Notes: generated by a model from the letters alone, not told the origin. Positions 48,285-57,522 are shown, counted from the stretch's first letter. The stretch is 64,000 nt of DNA from CBDAUN01 sp965214875 (GCA_965214875.1 OZ243980.1:2294001-2358000); one strand, 5' to 3'. Numbers and translations are program-made.

Positions 48285-50981
48285 TCAGAATCCATATTTT
48301 GAACGACGCATCTCGAACGCAGCCTTGCCGCCTTCGAGAATTTCCTCGACTAGTTCGCGTACAGAAATGGAGTCAATCGAGGCCATATGCTCTCGAGCAA
48401 TTCGCGCTTTCCCTTCTATGACTTCGCCCGCCGAAGTGAGGCCGAGAATAAGTTCGGCATCGCCGAGAACCGGAATATTCGCATTGTGCGTAGAAAACAC
48501 GAACTGACGATTGCGCTTTTCCTGCCGCATAATCGGCACCACGCCCTCCGTAATGAAGCGGTTATCGAGATCATCTTCTGGCTGATCGATGACTAGCGGC
48601 ACTGTCGATTCAAGCAGTAGAAGCAGCAATACGGCTGTTGCCTTTTGCCCGGTCGAGAGAGCTTGCAGCCTACGCCAGCTAGCAGGTGCTCCATCGTGTG
48701 CCGTATTTAGCTCGATATCGGTCGTTGCAGGCAATTCAAGCTCTTCTATGCGCATGAAGAAATCTAAATCGGCACCGGCGATTCGTTCTGCCGCACCAGG
48801 TGGCAGGTTGTAGTGTGCAATTAGAGATTCCCTGCCTTCCCGGCACCGTTGCGCGAGTTCTGCCAAAGACAGATTCGCATGCTTTCGCAAGCGTTCCAGC
48901 GCAGGAGAAAGATTACCGCCCAACTCGCGCAAGAGTTCTTCGAGAGGGTCGCGATTTCCAGCCATCGCAACTGCAACCCGCACACGCTCTCCAAGTTTCT
49001 TGCTCACCCTCTTTGCTGCGTTATCGAGTCGCCTGTATTCAGTGGACTTGATATCTTCCCACTCAGCCAAGAAGTTTCGGCGCTCGGCTTCGTGCGCATC
49101 CAGTTCCTGATTTAAACTTTGCATCCGGTCAGTTAGCGGACGCAACTCTTCGATCTGTTGGCGAAGTTGAATGAACTCTGCACCGTCAATATTAGACTTT
49201 TGAAGTTCGCGCAGGAGCTTTTCATAGTTTTGCTCGATTGTTTTCTTCCGCTCGCTCCAATGCAACTTAGTGTTGGCAATTGCTTCATCCGCTTGGGTAA
49301 AGATTGTGCCCAACTGCTCGTACAGAGCAACCAAGTTCTCGCTAAGTGTCGTTAGAATTCCTTCAAGATTAGATAGAACATCAGCATTGGGCAACGTTTG
49401 AAGAGCTTTATAGGAAACGAAGGCTGTATCCACAGGCAATCCTTCTTTGAGTTCGTTATGGATAGCGCGGTAGTAATCAAGCCGTTCATCCAGACTGGCA
49501 AATAGTCGCTCCTCGCGCAAGAGCCAGCTTTTTTCCTTTAGTCGCTCTTCAATGCCAGCCTGCTGAAATCTTCTATGCGTCTCCTCGAGACCGGGTAACG
49601 CCGCAAGCTGCTCATCAAGAATTCTCAACTGCCGGCGCACATCAACAATGCGAATCCGTGAGCGTTCCAATCCCTGGCTTACCCGCAACTTCCGTACTGA
49701 AAGAGCCGGATCCGATTCCGTGAACCGCCTCAGCAGAAGCGTTAGTTTTTCCGGGCTCTTTGTAAGTTCGGAGATCTCGTGCTGCCCATAAATTTCAACG
49801 CCAGGCATCACATCTTGAGGCGACAAGTCCAAGACTTTCCTCGCCTCATCCCTTACCACTGGCGGATTCGGCACAGTCCTCTCAATCGTGTAATAACGCT
49901 CTGACGGTTTGTATGATCGTACCCTCAAAGAAATTTTCGTGCCGGGTCGCAAAACATGGCGAATCACTCCTTCATGGCTCCGTTTGACATCCTCGCCTAG
50001 TGGGGTGAGATCAAGAGCATAGCGTATGCTTTCAATCATCGTCGACTTGCCGGTACCTCGTCCCCCTATAAGCACATTCAGGTTTTCGTTGAAATGTACA
50101 GCCGTGTCGCTAAGAAACCCACCTTCCCAAGTAATTGCTAATAACTCGGCATGGCTTTCGGGCCGCTCATCGCTATGCAGACGGACTCGTGACCCTGGGT
50201 CGAGAAATGCTTGTCGAAAAGCCTCTATCGATACTTTGGACATCTTGATAAAACATGAGGCACTTTGCTTTTTCAGATCTTCTGGATCATTCACGTCCGA
50301 AGCATTAAGAATCGCTACGGGGTGGTCGCGCTTGTGCTGGGCATCCTTATTCTCAAGAATCTGCCTAATGCCATCGGGCGCATCGCCGACAGGTCCTGGC
50401 AACGCACAAGCAATAAGTGCCGGATCTCTCCAGACATTGATTCGTGATTGCCCCGAAAGTTTTCTCAATAGCCCGCCTTCGGAAGCAACATGAGCGGCGA
50501 TGCAAACTGCGCCCCAAGTCTTTGAGGATTCGAGCAGCTCGAGTGAATCCAATTTGCCTGTTGGGGGCGGTTGGTCGGCATCGAGGATTCCGCACTCGCC
50601 GATGAAACGTTCCAAAGATTCTTCCTTATCGGGGTCAAACAGGCATAGAAAGTGAACGCCATCTTTCGCAACGGCTTCGAAACCGCTGAATGCGTGGATT
50701 TTCGCCTTGCGCGCGGCTCGCACAAGGCCTGCCGAATACGCTACACGGTAGTGATCCGTCACGGCAATGACTTCAATTTCATTTTCGAGACAAGCGTCGA
50801 CTATCGCAGAATTGTATTCATCCTCCGACTTGAAGGGTGTTTTCTTGTTGTGAGTTCCAAGATAGGCGAATGGATTAACCTGCAAAGCGCAACGACGGAA
50901 CCGCGCACCATTTGGCAGATCCAGCGTAGCCTGCATCTGGTCAGGAAGTGCGCGCGCAGAGTTCATGGATGCCGCATTCAT
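48285..50981 (-). CDS. PHP-domain SMC-like ATPase (TrlF-like), putative defence protein
   Basis: 898 residues. Residues about 30-270 resemble a PHP phosphoesterase, with VIAVTDHY (Asp76, His77) and CIAAHVA (His164). The usual HxH of motif I is replaced by Q-V-N at about 34-36, so the metal site is incomplete. An SMC/RecN-like ATPase follows: Walker A GGRGTGKST (306-314), two long coiled-coil stretches (about 440-500 and 560-690), an ABC-type LSTGQK near 775, Walker B VIDQPEDDLD (797-806) and an STHNANIP switch. This domain order matches proteins often annotated as TrlF-family AAA-like ATPases, which occur in defence islands. It is upstream of the AlbA-type gene with a 3-base spacer and lies next to a tRNA cluster. 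Confidence 0.78.
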   Translation of the reverse strand: MNAASMNSARALPDQMQATLDLPNGARFRRCALQVNPFAYLGTHNKKTPFKSEDEYNSAIVDACLENEIEVIAVTDHYRVAYSAGLVRAARKAKIHAFSGFEAVAKDGVHFLCLFDPDKEESLERFIGECGILDADQPPPTGKLDSLELLESSKTWGAVCIAAHVASEGGLLRKLSGQSRINVWRDPALIACALPGPVGDAPDGIRQILENKDAQHKRDHPVAILNASDVNDPEDLKKQSASCFIKMSKVSIEAFRQAFLDPGSRVRLHSDERPESHAELLAITWEGGFLSDTAVHFNENLNVLIGGRGTGKSTMIESIRYALDLTPLGEDVKRSHEGVIRHVLRPGTKISLRVRSYKPSERYYTIERTVPNPPVVRDEARKVLDLSPQDVMPGVEIYGQHEISELTKSPEKLTLLLRRFTESDPALSVRKLRVSQGLERSRIRIVDVRRQLRILDEQLAALPGLEETHRRFQQAGIEERLKEKSWLLREERLFASLDERLDYYRAIHNELKEGLPVDTAFVSYKALQTLPNADVLSNLEGILTTLSENLVALYEQLGTIFTQADEAIANTKLHWSERKKTIEQNYEKLLRELQKSNIDGAEFIQLRQQIEELRPLTDRMQSLNQELDAHEAERRNFLAEWEDIKSTEYRRLDNAAKRVSKKLGERVRVAVAMAGNRDPLEELLRELGGNLSPALERLRKHANLSLAELAQRCREGRESLIAHYNLPPGAAERIAGADLDFFMRIEELELPATTDIELNTAHDGAPASWRRLQALSTGQKATAVLLLLLLESTVPLVIDQPEDDLDNRFITEGVVPIMRQEKRNRQFVFSTHNANIPVLGDAELILGLTSAGEVIEGKARIAREHMASIDSISVRELVEEILEGGKAAFEMRRSKYGF

Positions 50982-51117
50982 CTCTGTTTTTCTGTCAACT
51001 CCGACATCTTGAACCTCGTTTCTGCCTTAATAGACTTCCTTGTCCGGCGATGTATTTGTATTAGTCGACTGCATCTCGCACGAACCAAGCCAAGGCAACT
51101 GTCTTCTCCATAGCGAG
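50982..51117. promoter_or_regulatory. upstream region of the ATPase gene with a TTGACA hexamer
   Basis: A consensus -35 (TTGACA on the - strand, complement at 50993-50998) lies only 17 bases from the ATG at 50981. No -10 fits before the start codon, so either the true start is one of the later Met codons or the hexamer is fortuitous. Confidence 0.2.
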
Positions 51118-51192
51118 TTATTGCAGAACCTCATAAGCGTCCGGTGAAAAGCTAATCAGCACCCGCACCGACGGCATCTGTTCAGATTTCAT
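51118..51192 (-). CDS. short open frame with a strong ribosome-binding site, possibly a truncated ribbon-helix-helix protein
   Basis: 24 codons: MKSEQMPSVRVLISFSPDAY then EVLQ and TAA. GGGAGG lies 5 bases before the ATG. The VRVLISFSPDAYEVL pattern resembles the beta strand and first helix of small CopG/RHH DNA-binding proteins, but the rest is missing. It may be a decayed antitoxin or a genuine microprotein. Low certainty. Confidence 0.25.
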   Translation of the reverse strand: MKSEQMPSVRVLISFSPDAYEVLQ

Positions 51193-51642
51193 TTTCTGCC
51201 TCCCTTTCCATTCGCTTATCACTTCGAGATTCATAATCGGCAAATCACTTCACCATACCACACCATGCTGGCACACAAAATCGTCCCACATTCCCATGAA
51301 AGGTAACGGGCTGTAGATGCGATGACGATGCAAAGTTTCTTTTGATGTGCCGAGCAGGTGCACTAGCGACCAGCATCGTTCCGCAAATTGGCCGAGATGG
51401 CTGCCTTAGTCAATTTGCGGATAAAGCGAGACGCGTTGCGATTAACCACAAGCTCTTAGCAATCCAAATCACGGAGACAACACTCCGTTCAGGGGCAAAA
51501 CAAGAATATCATCCTGAATGGATGGTGAACGACCACGACCATGGCGCTTGTAGCCGCATACACTCAAAATCAACTTGCGGCATGCGAAAAACTTCTCTGC
51601 GGAACGTAGGATTCGATTTGCTTCAACTTGAATCATCGAGGA
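51193..51642. other. stretch without a supported gene
   Basis: Open frames on both strands lack recognisable domains and good ribosome-binding sites. It lies between the ATPase gene and a decayed gene and may itself be decayed DNA. Confidence 0.4.
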
Positions 51643-52154
51643 CTATCTCCAATTTTCTGCAGTCAAGGGCAACTCGTCAAGTTCCGCCCGAGCTTCTCGC
51701 CATGCTGGAAAATGATCAGTGAGCAATGAGATAAAACGATCGATATGAGTAGGCTCTTGCAAGTAGAGCATCTCATGCACAACAACCTATTCGATCAAAT
51801 CCTCAGGCTTTTTCACAAGTTCAGCGTTCAACCTGATATGCCCTACCTCGTGATTGCAACTTCCCCATTTAGTCTTCATTCACTGAAGGAAATAAGCTTT
51901 AACCTTCGCATCGAGTTTCGGTTCCCACTTTCTGATCAGGATAGGGATGAACTTATCCAAGAGAGACTTGCGCCATTCATGGATAATTTTCGCTCGTTCA
52001 GCATAGTCACTGCCTGTGGACGCACAGTCAACGTGAACCTTCTATGGTCAGCTGTTACGTATGGCTTGGCATCACGTTCTATAGCGGTTAGCAAATGTAG
52101 GCGGTCCCAAAGAACTTGCCAGTATCTTCGCCACTGTCCGCCAAACTGTGCCAT
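51643..52154 (-). pseudogene. YgjP/M48-type metallohydrolase pseudogene (restriction-system associated type)
   Basis: Reading the - strand from 52154: LLTAIERDAKPYVTADHRRF, TLTVRP, then after a frame change near 52018 SDYAERAKIIHEWRKSLLDK, FIPILIRKWEPKLDAKVKAY, FLQ, stop (TGA), MKTKWGSCNHEVGHIRLNAE, LVKKPEDLIE, stop (TAG), VVVHEMLYLQEPTHIDRFIS and a terminal TAG at 51643-51645. The WGSC and HE(x) pattern is that of YgjP/DUF45 metal-dependent hydrolases. The expected HEMxH is HEMLY, so one zinc ligand is lost too. One frameshift and two internal stops make it a clear pseudogene. Relatives often sit beside type I restriction genes (hsdR), none of which survive here. Confidence 0.78.
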
Positions 52155-52307
52155 CTGCCGATATGCGCAGGTGTTGTCGGTGCCAATGCAAAACCGCCCG
52201 ACACTTGCGCCTGAGCGGGCAAGGTCGGGTCATGGCGGCTAGAGAGAACGGGGAGTACCCGAAAATTCTCTGTGAATTTTTGCGTCTTTTTCGGGTTTGT
52301 AGATTGT

Positions 52308-52517
52308 CTATGGCGAGGGTATTCCGGCGATCAGCACACCCAAGGTCGCAGTAGCCACTGCATAGCCGCCAAGTATCGCAAGAAGCAGCCGGTTTTCACG
52401 CTTGGCCATGTCGGCTTTCCAGTCAGCCATATCGGCTCGAAAACGCTCAAGCGTTCCTTGAAGGTCAGACTGCAACGTTTTCATGCGTTCCTCCAGCACG
52501 GCATGCTGTTTTGCCAA
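52308..52517 (-). CDS. small coiled-coil protein with a C-terminal membrane helix
   Basis: About 69 residues from a TTG; the same frame extends upstream as EPVDQNLQRHVYELAKQ to an in-frame TAA just after an ATG-GAA. A charged helix with LEERMKTLQSDLQGTLERFR is followed by a hydrophobic tail LLLAILGGYAVATATLGVLI. This is the plan of DUF1640-like proteins and resembles the protein at 7746-8036 in architecture, not in sequence. Start uncertain; function unknown. Confidence 0.45.
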   Translation of the reverse strand: MAKQHAVLEERMKTLQSDLQGTLERFRADMADWKADMAKRENRLLLAILGGYAVATATLGVLIAGIPSP

Positions 52518-53082
52518 CTCATAGACATGTCTCTGTAGATTTTGATCGACGGGTTCATTTATGCTTTATTCCATTACGCCAACATTTTAGGATTTTTCAA
52601 GCTTGACGAATGCCCTTTCGGGCTGATTTTTTGTTCACGTCAATCTGCCGCACCGGATTGATTTATCCGTGAAAGCTGAACCTTCGCAAGCATTTCGTGC
52701 AGGATTCATCGGCATTGAACCGGTTTGAAACGGGATGCAATAGATATGTCGAAGCTTGTTAGGATTGCAACGGCCGGGCGCGACCATAGGAGGCGCACTT
52801 CAACACGCTGATCGGCAGAATGCATTCCGCGCCTTAGTCATCGGGCAGGCGCACCTGATTGCCAGCCGCACTTCGATAAGCTTGATGCCATATTCTTGGA
52901 ATTCATCATCTTTGCACTGATCACCGATGCACGGCCTAGAGTTAACATGCCACATAGATCCAACGCATTGAAGTTCGCTCTGCCGTGTTCCCCGTATAAC
53001 GCGTTAAACATACGACCAATTCCTGCAACTCATTGGCTGAGTCAAATCGTGTCCGCACCGACTTCTACCTGATAACGCCGTG
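52518..53082. other. 565 bases without a supported gene
   Basis: No open frame with family features on either strand. The only clear structure is a terminator-like hairpin at 52612-52632. Some text may be decayed coding DNA, but I could not name it. Confidence 0.45.
52612..52632 (+). terminator. terminator-like hairpin with T-run
   Basis: GCCC (52612-52615), TTTC loop, GGGC (52620-52623), then TGATTTTTT. Oriented for + strand transcription, although no + strand gene precedes it within the window's last kilobase; it may be a relic. Confidence 0.4.
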
Positions 53083-53865
53083 TCAATGGAACGTCACTGT
53101 CGCTTGCATGCCAGGAAATAGCAACAACTCGCGCTCGGTGAATTTCACAAATACGGGAAAATTGCCGGCTTGATCAGGCTTAAGGGAACCAAAGGCGATC
53201 TTGCCATCATAGTTCCGACCTTCAACTGCAATCGCCGCATCGCCGTCTCCCTGAAGCGAAGTCCGCAAACTCAATGGCACCTCCAATCGAACGATGAACT
53301 CGCCCGCAGACACCAAAGTCATCAAGCGCTGCGTCTCATCCATCATCCGCACCGCCATCCCCTCTTCGACATTCCGATTTTCAACCATCGCATCAAACGG
53401 GGCTCTCAACTTCGTCTGGTCAACCGCATGCTGCGCCGCAATCAGCCTGCCCTGCGCGACTACCAACTCGGCACGCGCACGCTTCAAATTGTCGACCGCC
53501 TTATCGTAGGCTGTCAACGACAGCGAACCCTGTTCAAACAGCGCCTCCTGGCGTTCGAGCTCTTCTTCCAATTCTTTTACCGCAATCGATGCCACCTCGA
53601 CATTGCTGGCACTTATCCTTTCATCAGCATCTTGCCTAGTGGAGTCGAGCTCTACAAGAACTGTTCCCGACATGACAACATCGCCTACTTCAGCACGAAC
53701 AGCTTCCACTCTCCCGTCCGTTAGCGCGACCAAATCCACTCGCACTCTGAAATCAACGACACCTTGAAAATCTTCCGCATATAGATCATCCCCCATAAAC
53801 GAATTTCCCAAGCAAATCGCTATCGCCAGCACAACCGACTTCAACTTGACTGATTCAGTTCTCAT
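53083..53865 (-). CDS. periplasmic efflux adaptor (membrane fusion protein)
   Basis: 260 residues. A signal peptide (about 1-30, VVLAIAICLGNSFMGDDLYA) is followed by a lipoyl half VRAEVGDVVMSGTVLVELDS. A helical hairpin EELERQEALFEQGSLSLTAY-DKA follows, then the second lipoyl half LRAPFDAMVENRNVEEGMAV and a beta-barrel. Such adaptors link an inner-membrane pump to a TolC channel, whose gene overlaps this one by 11 bases. No pump gene follows, so its partner is missing or encoded elsewhere. It is the last gene of the presumed sox transcript. Confidence 0.85.
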   Translation of the reverse strand: MRTESVKLKSVVLAIAICLGNSFMGDDLYAEDFQGVVDFRVRVDLVALTDGRVEAVRAEVGDVVMSGTVLVELDSTRQDADERISASNVEVASIAVKELEEELERQEALFEQGSLSLTAYDKAVDNLKRARAELVVAQGRLIAAQHAVDQTKLRAPFDAMVENRNVEEGMAVRMMDETQRLMTLVSAGEFIVRLEVPLSLRTSLQGDGDAAIAVEGRNYDGKIAFGSLKPDQAGNFPVFVKFTERELLLFPGMQATVTFH

Positions 53866-55189
53866 CCGAAACCACCTCTTTTCCCATCAACATGTCCAGT
53901 CGCAGCCACGTCATAACGACTTGATACTTTGCCTTGATCGACCGGTACTGGGCATTGAGCAGTTGCGCCTGCGCATCGCCCAAGTCTGAACGAACTTCAA
54001 GTTCATACAGCAGTCTGCTTCTATCCATGTAATGATCGCGATATCTGGAATGCACATCGGCCGCGTTGCTCTCGACTCGAAGCGTTCGCAGCTGATGCCA
54101 TAAGGCAAATGCTTGCTCGCGCAAACGCAGTTCAACCGCCTTGGCGCGCGCTTGCGCCTTTTCGATTTCGATTCTTCCGAGCCTTTGCGTTCGGCGCTTT
54201 TGCGCACCAGCATGGACCGGAATCTGAAACTGAACCGCTACCGATGCCTCATTTCGACTGCCGGTTTTCTGAGCCCAGTCTTCGCCCTCAATAACACCAT
54301 CCACCCTCAGCTTGTACTTCGCATCTTCGCTATCCGCATGGTGTTCCGCCTGACTGACTTGAATCTTGGCACTTTCAAGCTCGATGTTTGATCTCAAAAC
54401 AAGCTCGATCAAATCGTCAAATTCGGGCAATTCCCGATTCGCGATGAAATCTATATCAGGCGCCGCCAAATCGCGCGGAACATAGTTGTCCAATCCCATC
54501 GCGGATGCAAGCCGACGCCTTGCCGCCTGCGGCTCCAAGCCGGCTTGCTGGCGGACCACGAAAGCATCCATATACTTCGATTGTGCGGCAAGTACTTCGA
54601 CTTCGGCGGGATGGGAGAATTCATCAAAGCTCTGCTGAAGCCTGTTGTAGTGCAAAAATTCAATGGTCATGAGCTCATTTTTGATTGCATAATCTAAATC
54701 AGCCAGTAAAACGCTAAAAAAGCGCTCCGCAATGAGGACTCTTTGCTGCTGAACCTGCAATCGCAATCGACGCTCTGCGTAATCGACCCCCGACATGCCA
54801 GCCAAATTCCTGCTCTGCCTTTGCCCAGAATCGAACAGGTTCTGCGTCAATCGCAAGCGCGACACGCTATCGTCAATGGAGCTTGAAGCAGTGTGGTCGG
54901 CCCTGTCAGCGCGCTCACCAATGACGTGCAAGTCGATCAACGGGCTGTACGAACTTGATGCCGAGTCGACTTCGGCCTGAGCGCTCTGGAGGTCGAGCTC
55001 TGCGAGCTTCAACACCGGATTGGAGGGTGTGGCGTAACTGAGCGCTTCTGAAAGAGTTAGAGGCTCGGAAAGTGATTCGATCGCTACAGCAAAACTCGCC
55101 AAGCCAGCCAATAGCCAGCCGGCGACAATGGCGGCGATCAGCCGGATGCGGTATGTCGCAGCACTGCTTAATACCGCACTCGCTAGCAT
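53855..55189 (-). CDS. TolC-family outer-membrane channel protein
   Basis: 444 residues. N-terminal hydrophobic leader (about 14-35), then LSEALSYATPSNPVLKLAEL, the TolC-repeat opening, and a second structural repeat beginning around DLIELVLRSNIELESAKIQV. Long helices with heptad character and an outer-membrane-beta-strand-like middle (SSYSPLIDLHVIGER, RVDGVIEGEDWA). It lies 9 bases after soxW and overlaps the adaptor gene by 11 bases. Its presence in a sox operon is unusual; a role in export of sulfur intermediates or a toxic product is conjecture. Confidence 0.85.
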   Translation of the reverse strand: MLASAVLSSAATYRIRLIAAIVAGWLLAGLASFAVAIESLSEPLTLSEALSYATPSNPVLKLAELDLQSAQAEVDSASSSYSPLIDLHVIGERADRADHTASSSIDDSVSRLRLTQNLFDSGQRQSRNLAGMSGVDYAERRLRLQVQQQRVLIAERFFSVLLADLDYAIKNELMTIEFLHYNRLQQSFDEFSHPAEVEVLAAQSKYMDAFVVRQQAGLEPQAARRRLASAMGLDNYVPRDLAAPDIDFIANRELPEFDDLIELVLRSNIELESAKIQVSQAEHHADSEDAKYKLRVDGVIEGEDWAQKTGSRNEASVAVQFQIPVHAGAQKRRTQRLGRIEIEKAQARAKAVELRLREQAFALWHQLRTLRVESNAADVHSRYRDHYMDRSRLLYELEVRSDLGDAQAQLLNAQYRSIKAKYQVVMTWLRLDMLMGKEVVSDEN

Positions 55190-55198
55190 TGCGACGGG

Positions 55199-55744
55199 CT
55201 ATTGCTTGCGATTTGCACGCTTGTATTTGACAAAGTTGGAATTCTCGTAATGCCGTTCGGCAACGAATTTACCAAGAAGCATGAACTCCTCGATGTCTTT
55301 GGTCGCGCCGGTATAGCGCATCACGCGATTGCCCTCAAGATCCAGAAACAAGAATACCGGTGTCGCTCGAATCCGATTGTGCCTCAAGGCGAATTCCTTC
55401 TCGGGGATATCCGTGCCGTCGAAATCAACAATCAGGTTGTCGCCTTCGACGTTCATCGTCAAAATACGAAAGTGCTTACGGTAAAATTCCTGCACTTCGG
55501 GCTGGTTCAGCACCATCTGCTTCATTCTATCGCACCAGGGACAATCATTTAGCTCAAACATGATCATGATTGAACGTTGCCCCTCCTCAAGCGCCGTATC
55601 GACCTCTTCTTGCAAATCTCCGAAGGTCTGATGGAAGAAAAACTCTTCGGGATCCCTAGTTTCAGCTAGTGCCAACTGAGCGAACAGCAGCAACACGGCA
55701 CCTATAATCAGTATCAATGCGGCAGTGAGCGCTCTAGTTCTCAT
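55199..55744 (-). CDS. soxW: periplasmic thioredoxin-like protein SoxW
   Basis: 181 residues with a signal or anchor segment (about 7-27, ALILIIGAVLLLFAQLALAE) and a thioredoxin fold. The active-site motif is CPWC (NDCPWCDRMKQM), with cis-Pro region RATPVFLFLDLEGNRV. In other sulfur oxidisers SoxW keeps Sox proteins reduced, often with SoxV. Directly after soxB (23 bases), which supports the name. Confidence 0.85.
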   Translation of the reverse strand: MRTRALTAALILIIGAVLLLFAQLALAETRDPEEFFFHQTFGDLQEEVDTALEEGQRSIMIMFELNDCPWCDRMKQMVLNQPEVQEFYRKHFRILTMNVEGDNLIVDFDGTDIPEKEFALRHNRIRATPVFLFLDLEGNRVMRYTGATKDIEEFMLLGKFVAERHYENSNFVKYKRANRKQ

Positions 55745-55767
55745 CAGGTTTTGTCTGGATGCGATCT

Positions 55768-57522
55768 TCAGGCGCCAACCCCGGGATTCGAGCCGTTCAA
55801 AACCAATCTAGGCTCATTAACGCGCGGCACTTCAATCGTGCCTGCATTCCTCAAGTAGTCCGCTACCACGTCCCAAACCGGAGGCCCCGGCGAAATCTCG
55901 CCGACAGTAGCCCATCCACTGACCAGGTAGATTTTGCTCGCTTCGATCAAGTCGCCATTGTCGAGGCGAATGTCAGAAATTCGGTTGCCGAAATCCTTAA
56001 GCGGATCAATCGCATAGGTAAAGCCTCCGACCCGAACCATATCGCCGCCTTGTTGGAAAAACGGATCCGGGTTGAACGCATTGTCCGCGACATCCTCCAG
56101 TATCAGCTTGATCGTTTCGCCGGTCATTTCCCGCACATAGGTTTCAGGATAGGTCATCGCGGTTTGACTAAGCACATCTTCCATCGTGACGGTGTGCTTC
56201 GGCAACACTGACGTACCCCAGCGAAAGCCCGGAGAAAGCGCAATTTCAGAGCCGCCATGCTCAATCAAGGCATCACAAATCACTTGATCAAACGAGCCGC
56301 TGAAATTGCCTCGGCGATACAGCAGCGATTCAGACACCGCAAGCTGCTCTGCGAGTCGATCAGCATAAGGCTCGCGCGTGCGCGCAATCAGTTCATCCAT
56401 GTCCCGGTCGGGCTCAATCAGGTTGCTGAACACCGGCACCAATCTATAGCGCGCCTCTTTAACGCCGCTGCTGCCGATATCCAAATCAAGCACGCCAAGA
56501 AACTTGCCGCTGGAACCAGCATTGGTCACCAAAGTGCTTCCGCCGTCGTTTTCGACCCGCACCGGTTGCGGCACCGCATCGTGGGTATGTCCGCCTAGAA
56601 TCGCATCCAGTCCTGATACCTGGCTTGCGAGTTTCTTGTCGACATCCATGCCGTTGTGAGAGAGCAGCACGACGGCATCCGGACGATCCTCAGCGCGAAT
56701 CTTGTCAATCAGATCCTGCAGCTCGCCCGACCGAATCCCAAACGTCCAATCCGGCACGTTGCGCCTCGGATTGGCGATCGGGGTATACGGAAACGCTTGC
56801 CCGATGATGGCAATGTCGAACCCGCCCAGAGTGCGCATGGCGTACGGAGGAAACGCATGCCCCGTAAATTCATCATGAACCGGCTTTTCGTCGAACAGCG
56901 CATCTTCGGTCAAAAAAATGTTTTGAGCAACAAAATCGCCGTTCGAAGCTTCGATGTTGCGGCGAAATTCTTCTGGCGTATAGGTAAACTCCCAATGGCC
57001 AGTGAACACATCGATGCCGAGAAGATTGCTTGCCTCGACCATATCCATGCCCCGCGTCCACAGCGATGTGCCGCTACCCTGCCAGGTGTCGCCGCCGTCA
57101 AGCAACAACGTACGGTCGCGACCATAGCTTTGCCGAAGTCTGTCGGCTAATGACTTGAGGTGCGCATAGCCGCCAAGCTTGCCGTACTTTTCTGCCAGCT
57201 CAGCGAAATCAAGGTAGGTGAATGCGTAGGCGGATGGCGAGCCGGCTTCAATGCCATAATAGTCGAAAAACGATTTTCCGACCAGATGCGGAGGCGCTCC
57301 CCAAGCATCGCCGATGCCTATATTGATTCGCGGTTCGCGGTAGTAGACCGGATTGAGCTGGGCGTGAGAGTCGGTGATATGAATAAGCCGAACATTGCCA
57401 AATCCTTCAAAGTCGTAGAGTGAATCGCTCGCGCTTGCCGAAGCAGATGCATACGGCATGGCAATGCCGGATGCAAACGCAGCCGACAAAGTTTGAAGAA
57501 ATTCGCGGCGATCAATATTCAA
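55768..57522 (-). CDS. soxB: thiosulfohydrolase SoxB
   Basis: 584 residues, Mn-dependent enzyme that releases sulfate from the SoxYZ-bound sulfane intermediate in the periplasm. It has a Tat signal RREFLQTL (5-12). The 5'-nucleotidase-type metal motifs are LIHITDSHAQLNP, LLDGGDTWQGSG, GHWEFTYTPE, LSHNGMD and LGGHTHD. A conserved DVFTGHWEF tract matches SoxB rather than plain nucleotidases. Length is typical. It is between soxK and soxW in the cluster. Confidence 0.95.
   Translation of the reverse strand: MNIDRREFLQTLSAAFASGIAMPYASASASASDSLYDFEGFGNVRLIHITDSHAQLNPVYYREPRINIGIGDAWGAPPHLVGKSFFDYYGIEAGSPSAYAFTYLDFAELAEKYGKLGGYAHLKSLADRLRQSYGRDRTLLLDGGDTWQGSGTSLWTRGMDMVEASNLLGIDVFTGHWEFTYTPEEFRRNIEASNGDFVAQNIFLTEDALFDEKPVHDEFTGHAFPPYAMRTLGGFDIAIIGQAFPYTPIANPRRNVPDWTFGIRSGELQDLIDKIRAEDRPDAVVLLSHNGMDVDKKLASQVSGLDAILGGHTHDAVPQPVRVENDGGSTLVTNAGSSGKFLGVLDLDIGSSGVKEARYRLVPVFSNLIEPDRDMDELIARTREPYADRLAEQLAVSESLLYRRGNFSGSFDQVICDALIEHGGSEIALSPGFRWGTSVLPKHTVTMEDVLSQTAMTYPETYVREMTGETIKLILEDVADNAFNPDPFFQQGGDMVRVGGFTYAIDPLKDFGNRISDIRLDNGDLIEASKIYLVSGWATVGEISPGPPVWDVVADYLRNAGTIEVPRVNEPRLVLNGSNPGVGA

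Noticed and set aside
52700..53060. Possible decayed transposase or restriction subunit before the sox block
   Set aside because: Short peptide-like stretches can be read on the - strand, but none aligns with a family I can name.
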